Positions 53,834 to 64,000 of a stretch of 64,000 bases of DNA are shown piece after piece. Where the stretch lies: the NCBI RefSeq assembly GCF_000835495.1, contig NW_015622541.1, positions 682,001 through 746,000 of the forward strand, written 5' to 3'. Positions within the stretch are counted from its first letter, which is position 1; the number at the start of each line of letters is the position of its first letter. A program made the translations under genes and the position numbers. The stretch is from Cladophialophora immunda (taxonomy: Eukaryota > Ascomycota > Eurotiomycetes > Chaetothyriales > Herpotrichiellaceae). Under the pieces are notes generated by a model. That model made no database searches. It was not told the DNA's origin and worked only from the letters and a program-made list of their open reading frames with translations.

Positions 53834-54379
53834 AACATCGGATCAATTAGCATGGCCGAAGGAGGACGAGTCTGTGGATCAAGCGTGTTCACATTCCGTG
53901 CGCAGGTTGGCGATGGTGAGAAGTAATATGCATGTACGTTGAGCCGGCGAGGTCTGATTCCCCGATGAGCCTCCAATGGCGCACATCCACCGAACGTCGT
54001 CCGCCTTTCCTGTTTCGGACGCGCCCAGAACATGACATATTGAAGGTCTCGACGCGACTTCTTGATCCCTGACCCTCGACATCAACTGATCTACGTGTCT
54101 GAACGGAGTAAACCATCCCTACGCATCTTGACGATATTCTGCTCTACCACTGCTCGACCCTTCGACGCGACAAGTATAGCTAGAGTCCTCTTCTGCTCCC
54201 TGAGACGCGTCTTGCGCTACTTGTCCAGGCTGTTCGAGGAAGGTTTTTGCCCCCTCATCTGATTCTTCGCTCCGGAGTTCTGCAGGATCCAAGCAAAAGG
54301 CCAACGTCGAAGCCACGCTCTACCTCGACTGGAGATACACCTCAGGAGAAACGGGTGTCGGGTTCAATCATTCAAGACT
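53834..54379. promoter_or_regulatory. Divergent promoter between CLC and histone-fold genes
   Basis: A 546-bp spacer between two divergent starts. No gene seen. Confidence 0.45.
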
Positions 54380-55207
54380 ATGCCTTACAACAATGCGCCT
54401 ATCGAACCACCAGAAGAGATAACCGGCACGACCGCTCTTCCCCGTTAGTCATCACCCATGTTCTTCTGCGATTGCGACCAACCCTGCTGACCATTGGGAA
54501 ACCAGTCGCACGCGTCAAGAAGGTCATCGCCCAGGATGAGGACATTTCGCAGTGCTCGAATCCAGCGGCGTTTGCGATCTCGGTCGCGACAGTGCGTTAT
54601 CCGGTCTTCACCGGTCAAAAATCGCTGGGGAGCTGACTGATTTCTTCTCCAGGAGATCTTCATCCGCTATCTAACCGAGCAAGCACACAACGTGGTCAAA
54701 TCCGAACGGAAACCCAGGAGGAACATCGCCTACAAGGACATAGGTAAGCAACAGAGGCCACGACCCCCAGTAAACCCCAAAGCTACATGCACCGGCGCAC
54801 ACATACACATCCACGACGCAATTAATCTCTTACTGACGAAGTCCCACACCAAAAAAGCCACCGCCGTTTCCAGAATCGACAACCTCGAATTTCTGTCCGA
54901 CACGGTGCCCAAGACCAAGACGTACCGACAGTTCAAGGAGGAAAAGGCGCGCGAGGCCGCCGCCAAGGCCGCCGCGTCCGCGCCTGGATCTGTCAACGGT
55001 GTCAACGGCAGCGGCGAAAACGGCGTCTCCATCCAGACCATGATGAAGAACGGGTACGGGTATCATCCGAATCAGAACGGCGTCGGCAACGGCGTGGTGG
55101 TGAACGGGACCACACCCGAGAGGGCCGGCGGCACCCACCACCAGCACCACCACTCGCGCAACCACAGCCACCCGGACCCGGTCAGGGATATCGAGATGAG
55201 TGGATGA
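54380..55207 (+). CDS. Histone-fold protein of the CBF/NF-Y family (Dpb3/NF-YC type)
   Basis: Four exons: 54380-54443, 54506-54591, 54653-54743, 54858-55207; 196 aa. The histone fold covers about residues 22-95: LARVKKVIAQDEDISQ, AFAISVATEIFIRYLTEQAHNV, then RRNIAYKDIATAVSRIDNLEFLSD. The LARVKKVI opening and the YKDIATAV third helix match DNA polymerase epsilon small subunits (Dpb3) and NF-YC-like proteins; I favour the Dpb3/CHRAC type. It would pair with another histone-fold partner in the nucleus. The remaining 100 residues are low in complexity: an Ala-rich helix, a Gly/Asn-rich segment and a His-rich run (HHQHHHSRNHSH). Confidence 0.85.
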
Positions 55208-56199
55208 TGTAGAGAACAGCCAGGGCATTCAACGACATTCGCAAGACGGAGCCCATTTTCACACATCGAGTTGACTTTAGACACGCATTTTATCGCGGAC
55301 CCGGTTGCATCTTGCCCAAGGACGAGCACATGAAAGCCATGACATGATTTGCATTGCAGGCGCTAAAGAAGGGGCGGGTATCTGGAGGAGTGAGGGAGTG
55401 AGTCACTTCAGGATATCCTTGGGTGCAGGAGTATTATCTGGCGAGGAATGATCACGGGTTGATGTTGTCAACGTCGAGGATGTGAGTGCACTGGACGTAC
55501 TGTTGTGTCCAGTTGCAAAGAGGACTTCGTTCTCGCCGAGGACACAAGTCAGCTGTCAGCCATCGTCGCTGCTCGTGCCATACCCTGTTAAGACGACCGC
55601 TCTTTGAACGGCAGTGGGTGCTCACGTGTATGATAGATCTATATCGCTACCGGGAAGCTTAGGGCGAACAAGCGCCTGACCGGACCAGCTTTAGTGTTGA
55701 CGGGACGAGAACAAGCATCAGCTTTTGCGCTGGCTTCCAAGGTACTATATACATTACTTCCTGCGTTCTCCCTCGTCATAAGACTGTTTGGACTTCCATA
55801 TCCCCCGATTATACCACATTACTCCGTCATCCACACCTCGGACCTAGTATATATACATCATAGACCTTAGGCGCACCCGACGCAACGCCACCCTCTCTCC
55901 CTTCATAAGTCCGAGGAGTCTGCCAATAAATTTCGGTTACTTGCCTAGTCCAAGTTCAGTCCGTGCAGCTTGTTCAGACAACTATTTTGCCCTCTTCCCA
56001 AAATTCATAAAGTCGTAATGCGTGCATGACCGCCCTTTTTCCTTTCCACTCCCTTTTTCGTCATTCACATCAATGGCGAGGTATCCCTGTATTACCTGCG
56101 CATCTTCCCAAAAAGAAAATTAGGCGAGCAAATGTGCTGGCCTGAGCGAAATATGTACCGCCTGGTTACCCTGGTAGTCTGCCCTGGCCTTCTATGACA
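55208..56199. other. Convergent 3' intergenic region, 1.0 kb
   Basis: Between the histone-fold gene and the convergent kinase-VWA gene. No supported gene. Confidence 0.4.
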
Positions 56200-59100
56200 T
56201 TATTTCTCATCTAGATCTCCAACAAAGCTCCCAAGAACCATTTTTTTGACGGGCCCGGTCCAAGGGACGTGGTCAATCATGTCACTGGGCACGTTGGTTA
56301 GTATCTATAGACCTGGAAACCCACCCACCGCGGAATTCGACACTTACGGCACTTGATGGGCATTGGAAAACTGATCATCTAGCCAATTGAGTCGTGTGAT
56401 GGCTTCGGGATAGTCTCCAAAGCGGATAAATGAGATGCTGAACCAGCGGTCGTCCATGTGGTTACCCTTGAGGGCTTTTCCGAGGAATTTGGCGATTTTC
56501 GCCCCTACCGGGTTCTCTGCCTTTGTGCCTCTCCAGAGGCCATCTGTAAGCACCAAGAGGGTCATCCGTTTGTCTTTTCGGCTGCGGAGGTATTCGTCGA
56601 AGACCACACCGAGCGTCTCAGCCATGTCTGTCTTGACCTCCAAAGCTGGGCTATAGGGGAGTATCGGTACTTTCTGCTCCATCTGATTCGCAAAGGTTTT
56701 CGCCGCTTGCCTTCCTTGCCCCTGGTAAGATCTTTGGGGGCCGCTGGTGAAGACGAGGTCCAGGCCGTCATCATCAAGAGGAGCCAGCTTCATAGCCAGG
56801 GTTGTCAAAACATAGGTCGCCGCGGGCCAGAATCGAAGCATGCTGGATCCATTGTCGACAACGAACTTCTAGAGTCATCTTAGCCACAGATTATAGGAAG
56901 TCAGGTTGAGCCTACCATATCTCGGTTCACGATAAAGTCTTGTAAGTACTTGTCTACCCTGTACCTGCGAGTAAGTAGGGTACGCGTCTGTTCAAGCTCT
57001 CTTCTGACACGACATATGTCGTACTTGTCGTATAGTTCAGGCGGAGGCGGCGGTGGCATCACCGGATATACAAACAAATTGTCAAATGTCGTCGAAGGGA
57101 AACCCTCGGGACCCTCGGGACGCTGTGTTTTGTCGAGCTTGGAATCTCGTCGTACCATGTCCGTGGCACCACCTTCCGGACTTGACAGCCCTTCTGGGTC
57201 CCGGGGCTGTCGTAGGTCGAAGGGGTCAGAGGTCGACCCGCTGGCACCACCCTCTATATCATCCAGAGGCTCGTTCATATAACCAAAGCCTGTAACCTGT
57301 TTGGTCATCTGGTCGGCGTCTTCAGCAGCCCGGCTTGATGCTGCATAGGAATGTCCCACCAAATCAGATCGTCTTCGGGATTTGTGCTCCGTCTTTACAG
57401 CGGGTTTGTTGATTTGCGGCGTGGAAGATAGGCGAAGCGGAGACACGGGCTTCACATCCTCTGGGGTGTATATAGGGCGTGGACTCTCATGCATGTGCAA
57501 TCCGTTGGGGGCATTTGTGTCGACCAAGATAGTACTCAAATGATCTTGCGGCGAGGCTTGAAGAGGTACTGGAATTTGCAATTCTTCGGTCAACATCTCT
57601 GCTCGATGGGCTGTCTTCGCTGGAGGTATATTGTCAAGTCGCTGCGACTTGCCTATGCGTCCAGACGTCTTGGTTGACTTGACAGGCTTCGGCTCTTTGG
57701 CCTGGGCTTCATTGGCTGGCGCTGCTTTGTCGAAGTTATACAAGTCAGTGAGAAGCGACCCATCAACCTCTCTACCCATATCATCTTCTTCCATTTTCAC
57801 TTTTGCGAGACGCACAATGTCCTTCAGCTTCCGGCACAAGTGGATAGAGCTGATTCGGCGCCTAGGGTCTTCCAGCAGCATTTTCGTCTCCACAAGATCG
57901 AGAACTTCGCAAGAGATGGTGTCCGATGTGCGCACTATGCTCCGCAGGTAGTTGTGCCATTGGATAACCTCGGGTAACACTGTGCGGCCATTATGGAAAG
58001 CATCATGAGCTGTTGGGCATCCGGGGTTGGCCTTTTGATTCGCCAATGCCTGTTCTTGGAGACGTTTGATGGCGGCTTTCCTGACAAAGTCGTACTGGAG
58101 TATTCCCTGCTGCCCAAGGACGACCCAGCTTGCTGCCCGGGACAGGACGCATCCAAAGGACCAAGTATCAATGGTCTGGCCGTGAGGGGTCCTTGTCTCG
58201 AATCGTGACTGATCTGTCTCAGGAGCACCTATCATGACGAAGTTAGAAGTAGAGTCCTTGCAGGAGTGTTGTGGGATCCTTCATACCGTAAGTCTGAGTG
58301 CCACCATTCATGTATTCCATGGGAATTGCTTGACTCTCCTTCTTAATGAACTTGGTAAAGCCAAAGTCTACCAGTTTGTATTCGCCGTTGACCCTCAAGA
58401 TATTGTCTGGCTTGACATCGGCATGCCAACTATAAAGGTCAGCGACATGGATGAGGCTGATGAGGGAAGACAGCAGTCTAGAGCATACCCATAAAACTCG
58501 TGCGTTTTGCCGTCGTTCTGGAATTTGAGATTGTGTATCCGTTGAAGGGCCTCTGCTATCTTGAACAACGACTCCCAAAACGAAATGATCTCGAGTGAGC
58601 GGACAGGAGGACTCGAGAACTCGTGTGCAAAGAATTCATCCAAGTCAAGTTCTCCGAATTCCAGCAGAATGTTATGGGTCCACCAGCTGGGTTCTTCTTC
58701 GAAAGAGTAGTGGCTGATATATCGAACCATGCCTTTTTGATCTTCCAGACCGGCGAACGCGTTCTTCTCCCATTCAAACATCTCTCGATTCTGCGAGTAA
58801 TAAGTTTTCAAAGCTAACTCATAGAACTGTCGCAAGATCAGCCTTTGTCCCACACCGGCCAGTCCAAAGGCCTGCTCACCTTTCCTTTGCCTTTGTATTC
58901 AACCCTTGAAGCCTGAAGAGACTCCTTCAGATCCTCAGCCATACATTCGGCGGGAACAAGAACCTGGAACACTTCTGCCGTTCCGCCCTTGCCATTTACC
59001 GGCTCGCGTTTGCAGAACGGAAAGACACACTCTCCACCATAGTCCTTGTGCATTCGCCGCTTTATTATCACGGGACAGAACGACCATTTTCTTTTCTTAA

Positions 59101-59539
59101 AGGCTTCGACAACACGGTCTGTATTGGGGACACCTGCGCGTCTCAAGGACTGCTCCAGTGACGTCCAGTGATGTTCCGCAGACGTAATGCTCAGAGTTGC
59201 GTCCTTGATGTCAGCCTCGATGAAGAGGTCCAGGAGCCCCCCACAGCCGATGTCGAGGAGCACACTGAAGACGATAATGGCACAGTCGTCGCCGCTGGAG
59301 ACACTTTCAGCCGATGGTGGGAAATTCGAATTGTGTCTGGGGCGCCAGACTTCTGTGATAAGTCGTGTCAGATTGTTGGATGCGTGCCCATCTTGCACAG
59401 TTTTCATCCATTGTTGAACTTGTTTGGTCTTGATATAGTGACGGCCAGAATATGTGTCTTGTTTCCAACACCCGCCCAGATTCTGGTGAAACTCCTTGAG
59501 CAGATCCGAAGCGACTGAGGACGTGGCTACGCGGTTCAT
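56200..59539 (-). CDS. Protein kinase-like domain fused to a C-terminal VWA-like domain
   Basis: Six exons (complement): 59539-58880, 58826-58489, 58429-58287, 58228-56916, 56868-56348, 56284-56200; 1019 aa. A helical N-terminus (about 1-150) precedes a kinase domain with glycine loop GKGGTAEV at 183-190, ATP-site Lys227 in LALK, catalytic loop HADVKPDN with Asp337, and DFG at 354-356. The HRD Arg is replaced by Ala, so it is a non-RD kinase. After APETD comes a disordered Pro/Ser-rich linker. The end, from about 819, starts FVVDNGSSM, a DxGSS metal-site-like motif, and contains LLVLTDGLW, as in VWA domains. It probably acts as a signalling kinase with a metal-dependent binding module; targets unknown. 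Confidence 0.85.
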
Positions 59540-60377
59540 GTTGAGGATGTAGTCGAGAAGGGCTTCAGATCCGTTGCAATAGGGATTTGGCAGGATTCAA
59601 GGGCGAACAAAGGAGTCAGACCAGAATGCGCACTTCCCAAATAGACTGCGGACCTGCGGCTGGGACAGATCGCAAAAGGCGACAGCCCGAAATGAGGCAA
59701 CTCATGCTCAAGACCGCAATAAGGCTGCGGGAGGGGGTGTCCGGGTTTAATACCTCTCAGACTGTCGGTCGAGGACGCCCGCTAGATCCAAAGCATTCTA
59801 GTACCAGGGAGGGACGACCCTACTTCAGCGGCACTTTACTTCCGGTCGTTGCACCCCTTGTACGTTGCCTACCGAGGAGGAAGACGCCTTCGAGTCCTGG
59901 CTCCTTCCTGGTACCACTCGAGTCCTGTCCCTCCTCGCGTGCGTCTTGGAGGTCAGCCGCCTAGTGTTCAGCTGAGGCTTAAAGTGGAGGCATGGGAGTT
60001 CGCTTATTGGTCTCTAATGCCCCCAGTTGCCAGGGTCAAGCTTCCAGCCCAATGCACGGCAGTCCGTCACAAGACGTACCTTGGATAGAGGACAGTCTCG
60101 GTTCGTGTGATCGTCCAGATTGAGGCTTGGGGGTGAGAGGAATGAAATTCGGAGGAGAGGAGACTGAATGAGTATCTGGAAAGATATGTAGAAGGGTGGA
60201 ATTACTTCACGTCCTCACCAAAAGGTATGCTGGATCACTTTTGCCGATGGTCGCATCTTGTCAGTTTGCTGGACTCTTCCTTCTATCGCTACTACACTAC
60301 ACCAAGATACTAGCCTAGGTGCTCGGATTCGACAAGGCTGAATAATATTAAATATGAAAACAGGATGCCTAAGAGAC
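59540..60377. other. Intergenic region, 838 bp
   Basis: Promoter of the kinase-VWA gene and 3' flank of the CorA-like gene. If the last donor of the CorA-like gene is used, an extra coding exon ending at 60215 would lie here. Confidence 0.4.
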
Positions 60378-62243
60378 TCACACCACGCTGGCGACACTGT
60401 TGGCATGTGGCAATATCGTACCAGGGTTTAGATCCGTGACAGAGCGACCGATCTGCCTTCGTTCTCGCTTTTGACTTCGACCATCCCGTCCTGATCTCTT
60501 CTTTTCTGCCATCTTGAGAGCCCAGAATGCCCCGATGAACGTTAAAACGGTCAAAGGTAGGGTCACTTGCAACCATCGGTACATAGCCACCTCAGAGTAC
60601 ACACCATTGGTAGGTGGCCCTCCAGCCTGATCCTGATACTTGACAATATCGGTGCTGAAGAAAGTCTTGCTCTGTCAGTATAGGTTAAGTTATTGGCGGG
60701 TGGTTTTCGTGTACTTACCGAGACAAATGTCGCAGGAAGATACACCAGGGTGACGACTGTAATGGTTCGCATAATAATGGCCTCACCTTCCATGTTCAAG
60801 TTCAATTCTTCCATGCGCTCGGTTGCTTGGCTTTGTAGCAATTGGGTGATCTACGAGTAATGTCAGTTTTGCTTCCATTGCCGTTGCTCCATGATTGGTA
60901 CTCACCAGCTCTTTCCTGTCCTTAGTGATCTTGACCAGCAGATTGGCCCGCACAATCTGCAGCTTCAGGTTCGAGATCATGTCATTGGTCTGCGCGATAA
61001 AGGTGGCTATGTCGGCGTCACATCCGTCTTTCAAGGTCTGGGGTATCTCCTTTTTAGTTCTCAGGCCTTCGTAGAATTTGCACAGAGACTGCATGACGTC
61101 CACATTGGCTTCTAGGACCATAATGGCTTCATTGATTTGGTCTTCCCGGCCCTGAACGGTTTGGAGATGTCGGAGAGTATAGCTGTACTGCGCACGGCCC
61201 GATCCGCGGAGACCGAGGACGGCCATCGAAGTCTCTTTTTGTACCACAGATTCAAGCCAAAGAATATGCCACCGCCAGTTCATCGTCGACCAGTGACAGA
61301 ACAAGAGATGAGGAGCGAGGCTGGACCTGAAACTATCCTGTAACGTGTTGAATGCTTTGTTCTCTGGCCTTCCTTCCTTGCCTGTCAACGATTTGTAGCG
61401 CTCAAGAAGGTCGTCTCCTCCCTTTGTGACGATCCAAAGCGTTGTGCCGTAGACGATGTCGAATTGATGATGGATTGCAGCAGGTTGAATTGACCACTCG
61501 CTCAGACTGATGTCCTTGGGATCTTCGGATTTCAAAGTTACCGTCTTCAAATTGTAACATAGCTGGTACAACCGCCCACTTCGCCCAAGATCTGGGATCA
61601 CCAGTCCGCGAGGTGGATCGGACAGAAAGCTATGCTGGCGAAAACCGCTGAATCTTCGATCCCGTGGCTCGCTCTGAGCGCCGAACACAAAGATGAAGTC
61701 GAGATAAACAGGCATGACCTGATGGTAGGAGAAAATCTCGCACATAAGTTGCCGTGTGATGTTCAAAGGAGCCCTGGAGTGCTGGCCCTTGATGTATCTA
61801 AAATGCTCAATGATTTGGCCGCTAGATATTGATGGCGAGCTCACATGAAACGGGGCCCTGGATCTCTTCTACGTGCAATCACTACCGACCTTGCGGGATC
61901 ACTAGGGTCAGGCCCGGTTTGTATACCCAAGAAACTTCTCGCCTTGACGGCATCGTGCGCGTTGAGTTTTTCCAGCTCTATTCCAGTCAGTAATGCGAGA
62001 TGGAGGATGGTTGGGAGTCGCACCATTTCCTGCAGCATTGTGTAGTTCGCGAAATGAAACCTCAATATGTATATCAGGCTCGAAATCGATGAACAGATCA
62101 GGTTGGGCTTTGTCCAACAGTGTTTTGTATATTTGTAGATCACTGGAGTAGGTATCTGTGCTACCAGGGGGCAGGTTCTCTGGATATCGACTGGAGTCTA
62201 GATATGCCTGCTGGAGCTGCGGTGGAATCTGTAGAGTTTGCAT
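60378..62243 (-). CDS. CorA-like membrane protein (fungal type)
   Basis: Five exons (complement): 62243-62024, 61977-61845, 61797-60906, 60850-60719, 60665-60378; 554 aa. The N-terminus, YLDSSRYPENLPPGSTDTY and LLDKAQPDLF, and the middle, YIKGQHSRAPLNITRQ and SYHQVMPVYLDFIFVFG, match a fungal CorA-like family. A long coiled-coil helix precedes TM1 (about 442-462, TVVTLVYLPATFVSTFFS) and TM2 (about 490-509). The GMN loop of magnesium channels is missing; YQDQAGGPP lies there instead, so ion transport is unproven. The last codon, GTG, is followed by GTGAGT, a good donor; splicing onward would replace the stop by about 42 extra codons. Confidence 0.78.
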
Positions 62244-63072
62244 TTCTGAAGTGACCGTCTCTGATAGACACTCCTTCAACAGTTCTGACCCAGGAGCATC
62301 TCAAAATATATTGCTATATTGCCATCGCCTGGTCCGCCACTCGATGGCAGTGCCTTTGTAGTTTATGGCCACGAAGAGCCTTACGCTGCCGCAAAGATTG
62401 CCTCTGAGAATTGCAGGCGTATTCATCTCGAGGAGTCTGGGCAAGGATTGTCGAAGGGGTAGTTCTTGGCTACAGCGCCTTGCTGCAGTGGCTGGCGCAT
62501 TGGCTCGTACGAGCCGAAATAAGCGAAGGGGTGGAGGAGGAATGCCCAAAGCAACTCCTCAGCCTCACAAATAGGCTCATGGCGACGGCTAGATGCCCCT
62601 GCACGGACAGGCATCGAATAACCGACTCAGCCTCATCCAGTCTGCCTGCTTCAACCACTTTCCACTGGACTCGTGTTCCACATGCCGGCTTGCCGCTCAC
62701 CCCTCACTTTCCTGGCTCAGTGGCGCTTTGCCACGTTCCAATCGATACATGATTTAGATATCATCTGTCCATTGAACCTGTCATAAGAGGCGCCACTTGT
62801 CTCCCTATTCAGGAGAGACTGACCGACGTTTCTCCTGAGACGTGGCTGGCGCTTGCTGGGTGCTACCTGGAGCTGTTGGCTTATCCCTCAGCCTTCGCAG
62901 CTCTCTTTTGTCTTCCTGCTCTGCTTTTAGAACACAAAACCTCTTTCACCACGGTACCTCAAGTTATGGGAGCCAGTCCTTACATCAGTAAGAGGCTCTG
63001 GCACCTCAAAGATCCAATGGTCAAGCGCCTATGGAACGACAGATGTCAGATCTGTTGCAAATGGGCATTGTT
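62244..63072. other. Intergenic region, 829 bp
   Basis: Upstream of the CorA-like gene. Open frames on both strands lack family resemblance. No gene called. Confidence 0.35.
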
Positions 63073-63414
63073 CTAAACAAAACCTACACAGTCTTCGTTG
63101 AATTCGAGCCCAGGATATTTTGATTGGGGGAATTTTTGCTCCAGATATCCTTTGAGCTTGTCCCACGTCATGCCGCTGTACACTCCGTAACTTTCTCGAT
63201 AGAGCTTGTACTTTGGCTCCGTTTTCTTGCTTTGTTGGTGGAAAGGCTGGGTCAGTCTGCGTGGCAAGGACACACCACGACTACTTTCGCCTGTCGGCTT
63301 TCGATGCAGGTCGTGAGACATGTTGCCTACATCAACAGAAGAACAATTTAAGAGAATGGGCGAACAAGTCGAGCCCAAGTTTGGGAAGACAGCCTTGGGA
63401 CCAGAGAAGTTCAT
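63073..63414 (-). CDS. Hypothetical protein, 113 aa
   Basis: Single open frame from ATG 63414. Not recognised. The C-terminal third, YGVYSGMTWDKLKGYLEQKF, looks like folded helical protein, while the first 70 residues look unstructured. It could be a free-standing small gene or one exon of a larger one. No partner exon was found with confidence. Confidence 0.3.
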   Translation of the reverse strand: MNFSGPKAVFPNLGSTCSPILLNCSSVDVGNMSHDLHRKPTGESSRGVSLPRRLTQPFHQQSKKTEPKYKLYRESYGVYSGMTWDKLKGYLEQKFPQSKYPGLEFNEDCVGFV

Positions 63415-64000
63415 TTTTCAATCTCGCCCAGCCGCACTTCTCCTCCCTCAAGGTCGAGTCTGTGAAGTGGTGAAGACTTCAGCTGACCGGTGTGCGACAC
63501 GAGTCCATGCGGGCATGTGAAGGCATATCGTGCCGAAGCGATGTTCAATCATGAATTCGTCTGGAAAGTCTGGCCTTTGTGGCGTTAAAAAACGTCCGTT
63601 TATTGGACCGCGACGGTGATTGTCTTGGGGAAGTCAAGCTTGTTCTGTAGACCCTTGCAAGATTAGCAATCAGACTGGCTCGTATCAACATGTGATGGGT
63701 GCGTTCCTTGCCCGTTCAGGCGTTGTGTAACCCTCTTGACCCCCAAGCTTCTGCAAGCAGGAGAACTTGGGAAAAGCCTGGACGAGCGCAGGCTTAAGCA
63801 AGCCATGGAGGCACGGGGTGGTTTCAGGCTGAATTCGCACGCTGGGGGTATTGCAGTCGGCGATTTTGTTCGAGCCTCAGCCGCAGTAGGCTTCTAAACA
63901 GACTTCTAAACATGGTCCGTGTTGGGTCGGGTAGGATACGGCAAGAGTTGAAATGAGGCTCATGGGTTGCGTCCAGGTCGTTGACGCCCCTCGACACTTT
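63415..64000. other. Right-edge stretch
   Basis: No supported gene within the last 586 bp. Confidence 0.35.

Noticed and set aside
1..64000. CRISPR arrays, bacterial operons, phage or plasmid elements
   Set aside because: Gene structure is eukaryotic throughout. The repeat cluster at 49-50 kb is too degenerate, and its spacers too repeat-like, for CRISPR.
1..64000. Transposase, reverse transcriptase or LTR elements
   Set aside because: No open or broken frame with such motifs was seen on either strand.

Overview
The window looks like nuclear DNA of a filamentous ascomycete (Pezizomycotina). Most genes carry several short introns of about 46-140 nt with GT...AG borders and CTGAC/CTAAC-like branch sites. 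The gene families are also typical: Zn2Cys6 regulators with a fungal-specific middle domain, sugar-porter MFS proteins, EthD/ABM small enzymes, a NACHT protein, a CorA-like protein and a fungal copper nitrite reductase. I cannot name genus or species. I joined exons by hand; for each multi-exon model the phases add up to an intact frame, so coordinates are base-exact hypotheses, not RNA-backed facts.

Left block (0.4-14.8 kb): small oxidative/accessory enzymes. There are two EthD-like paralogues tail to tail, a sugar-porter MFS, an ABM-fold protein, a carboxymuconolactone-decarboxylase-like protein, a Baeyer-Villiger monooxygenase, a Zn2Cys6 regulator and a GST. This is the tailoring or catabolic toolkit used on cyclic or aromatic ketones, but no polyketide synthase or other backbone enzyme is in the window.

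Middle (16-26 kb): an ankyrin-like protein, a copper nitrite reductase (NirK, all copper ligands present), and two divergent Zn2Cys6 regulators sharing a 463-bp promoter.

Central catabolic block (26.9-41.2 kb): nitronate monooxygenase, FATP-type acyl-CoA synthetase, thiolase-like protein, two divergent sugar-porter MFS genes and an enoyl-CoA hydratase/isomerase. The four enzymes all end in -Lys-Leu (AKL, VKL, EKL, PKL), which suggests a shared peroxisomal address. This is my best candidate for an undescribed system: a peroxisomal CoA-dependent degradation route coupled to nitronate oxidation, with NirK nearby as a possible nitrite outlet.

Right part (41.8-64 kb): a RAD5-like SNF2-RING ATPase divergent from a NACHT protein that ends in C2H2 zinc fingers; a cluster of about eight diverged direct repeats; a CLC chloride/proton antiporter; a Dpb3/NF-YC-type histone-fold protein; a kinase-VWA fusion; and a CorA-like membrane protein. 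Most of these look like ordinary chromosomal genes; the NACHT gene and repeats look accessory.
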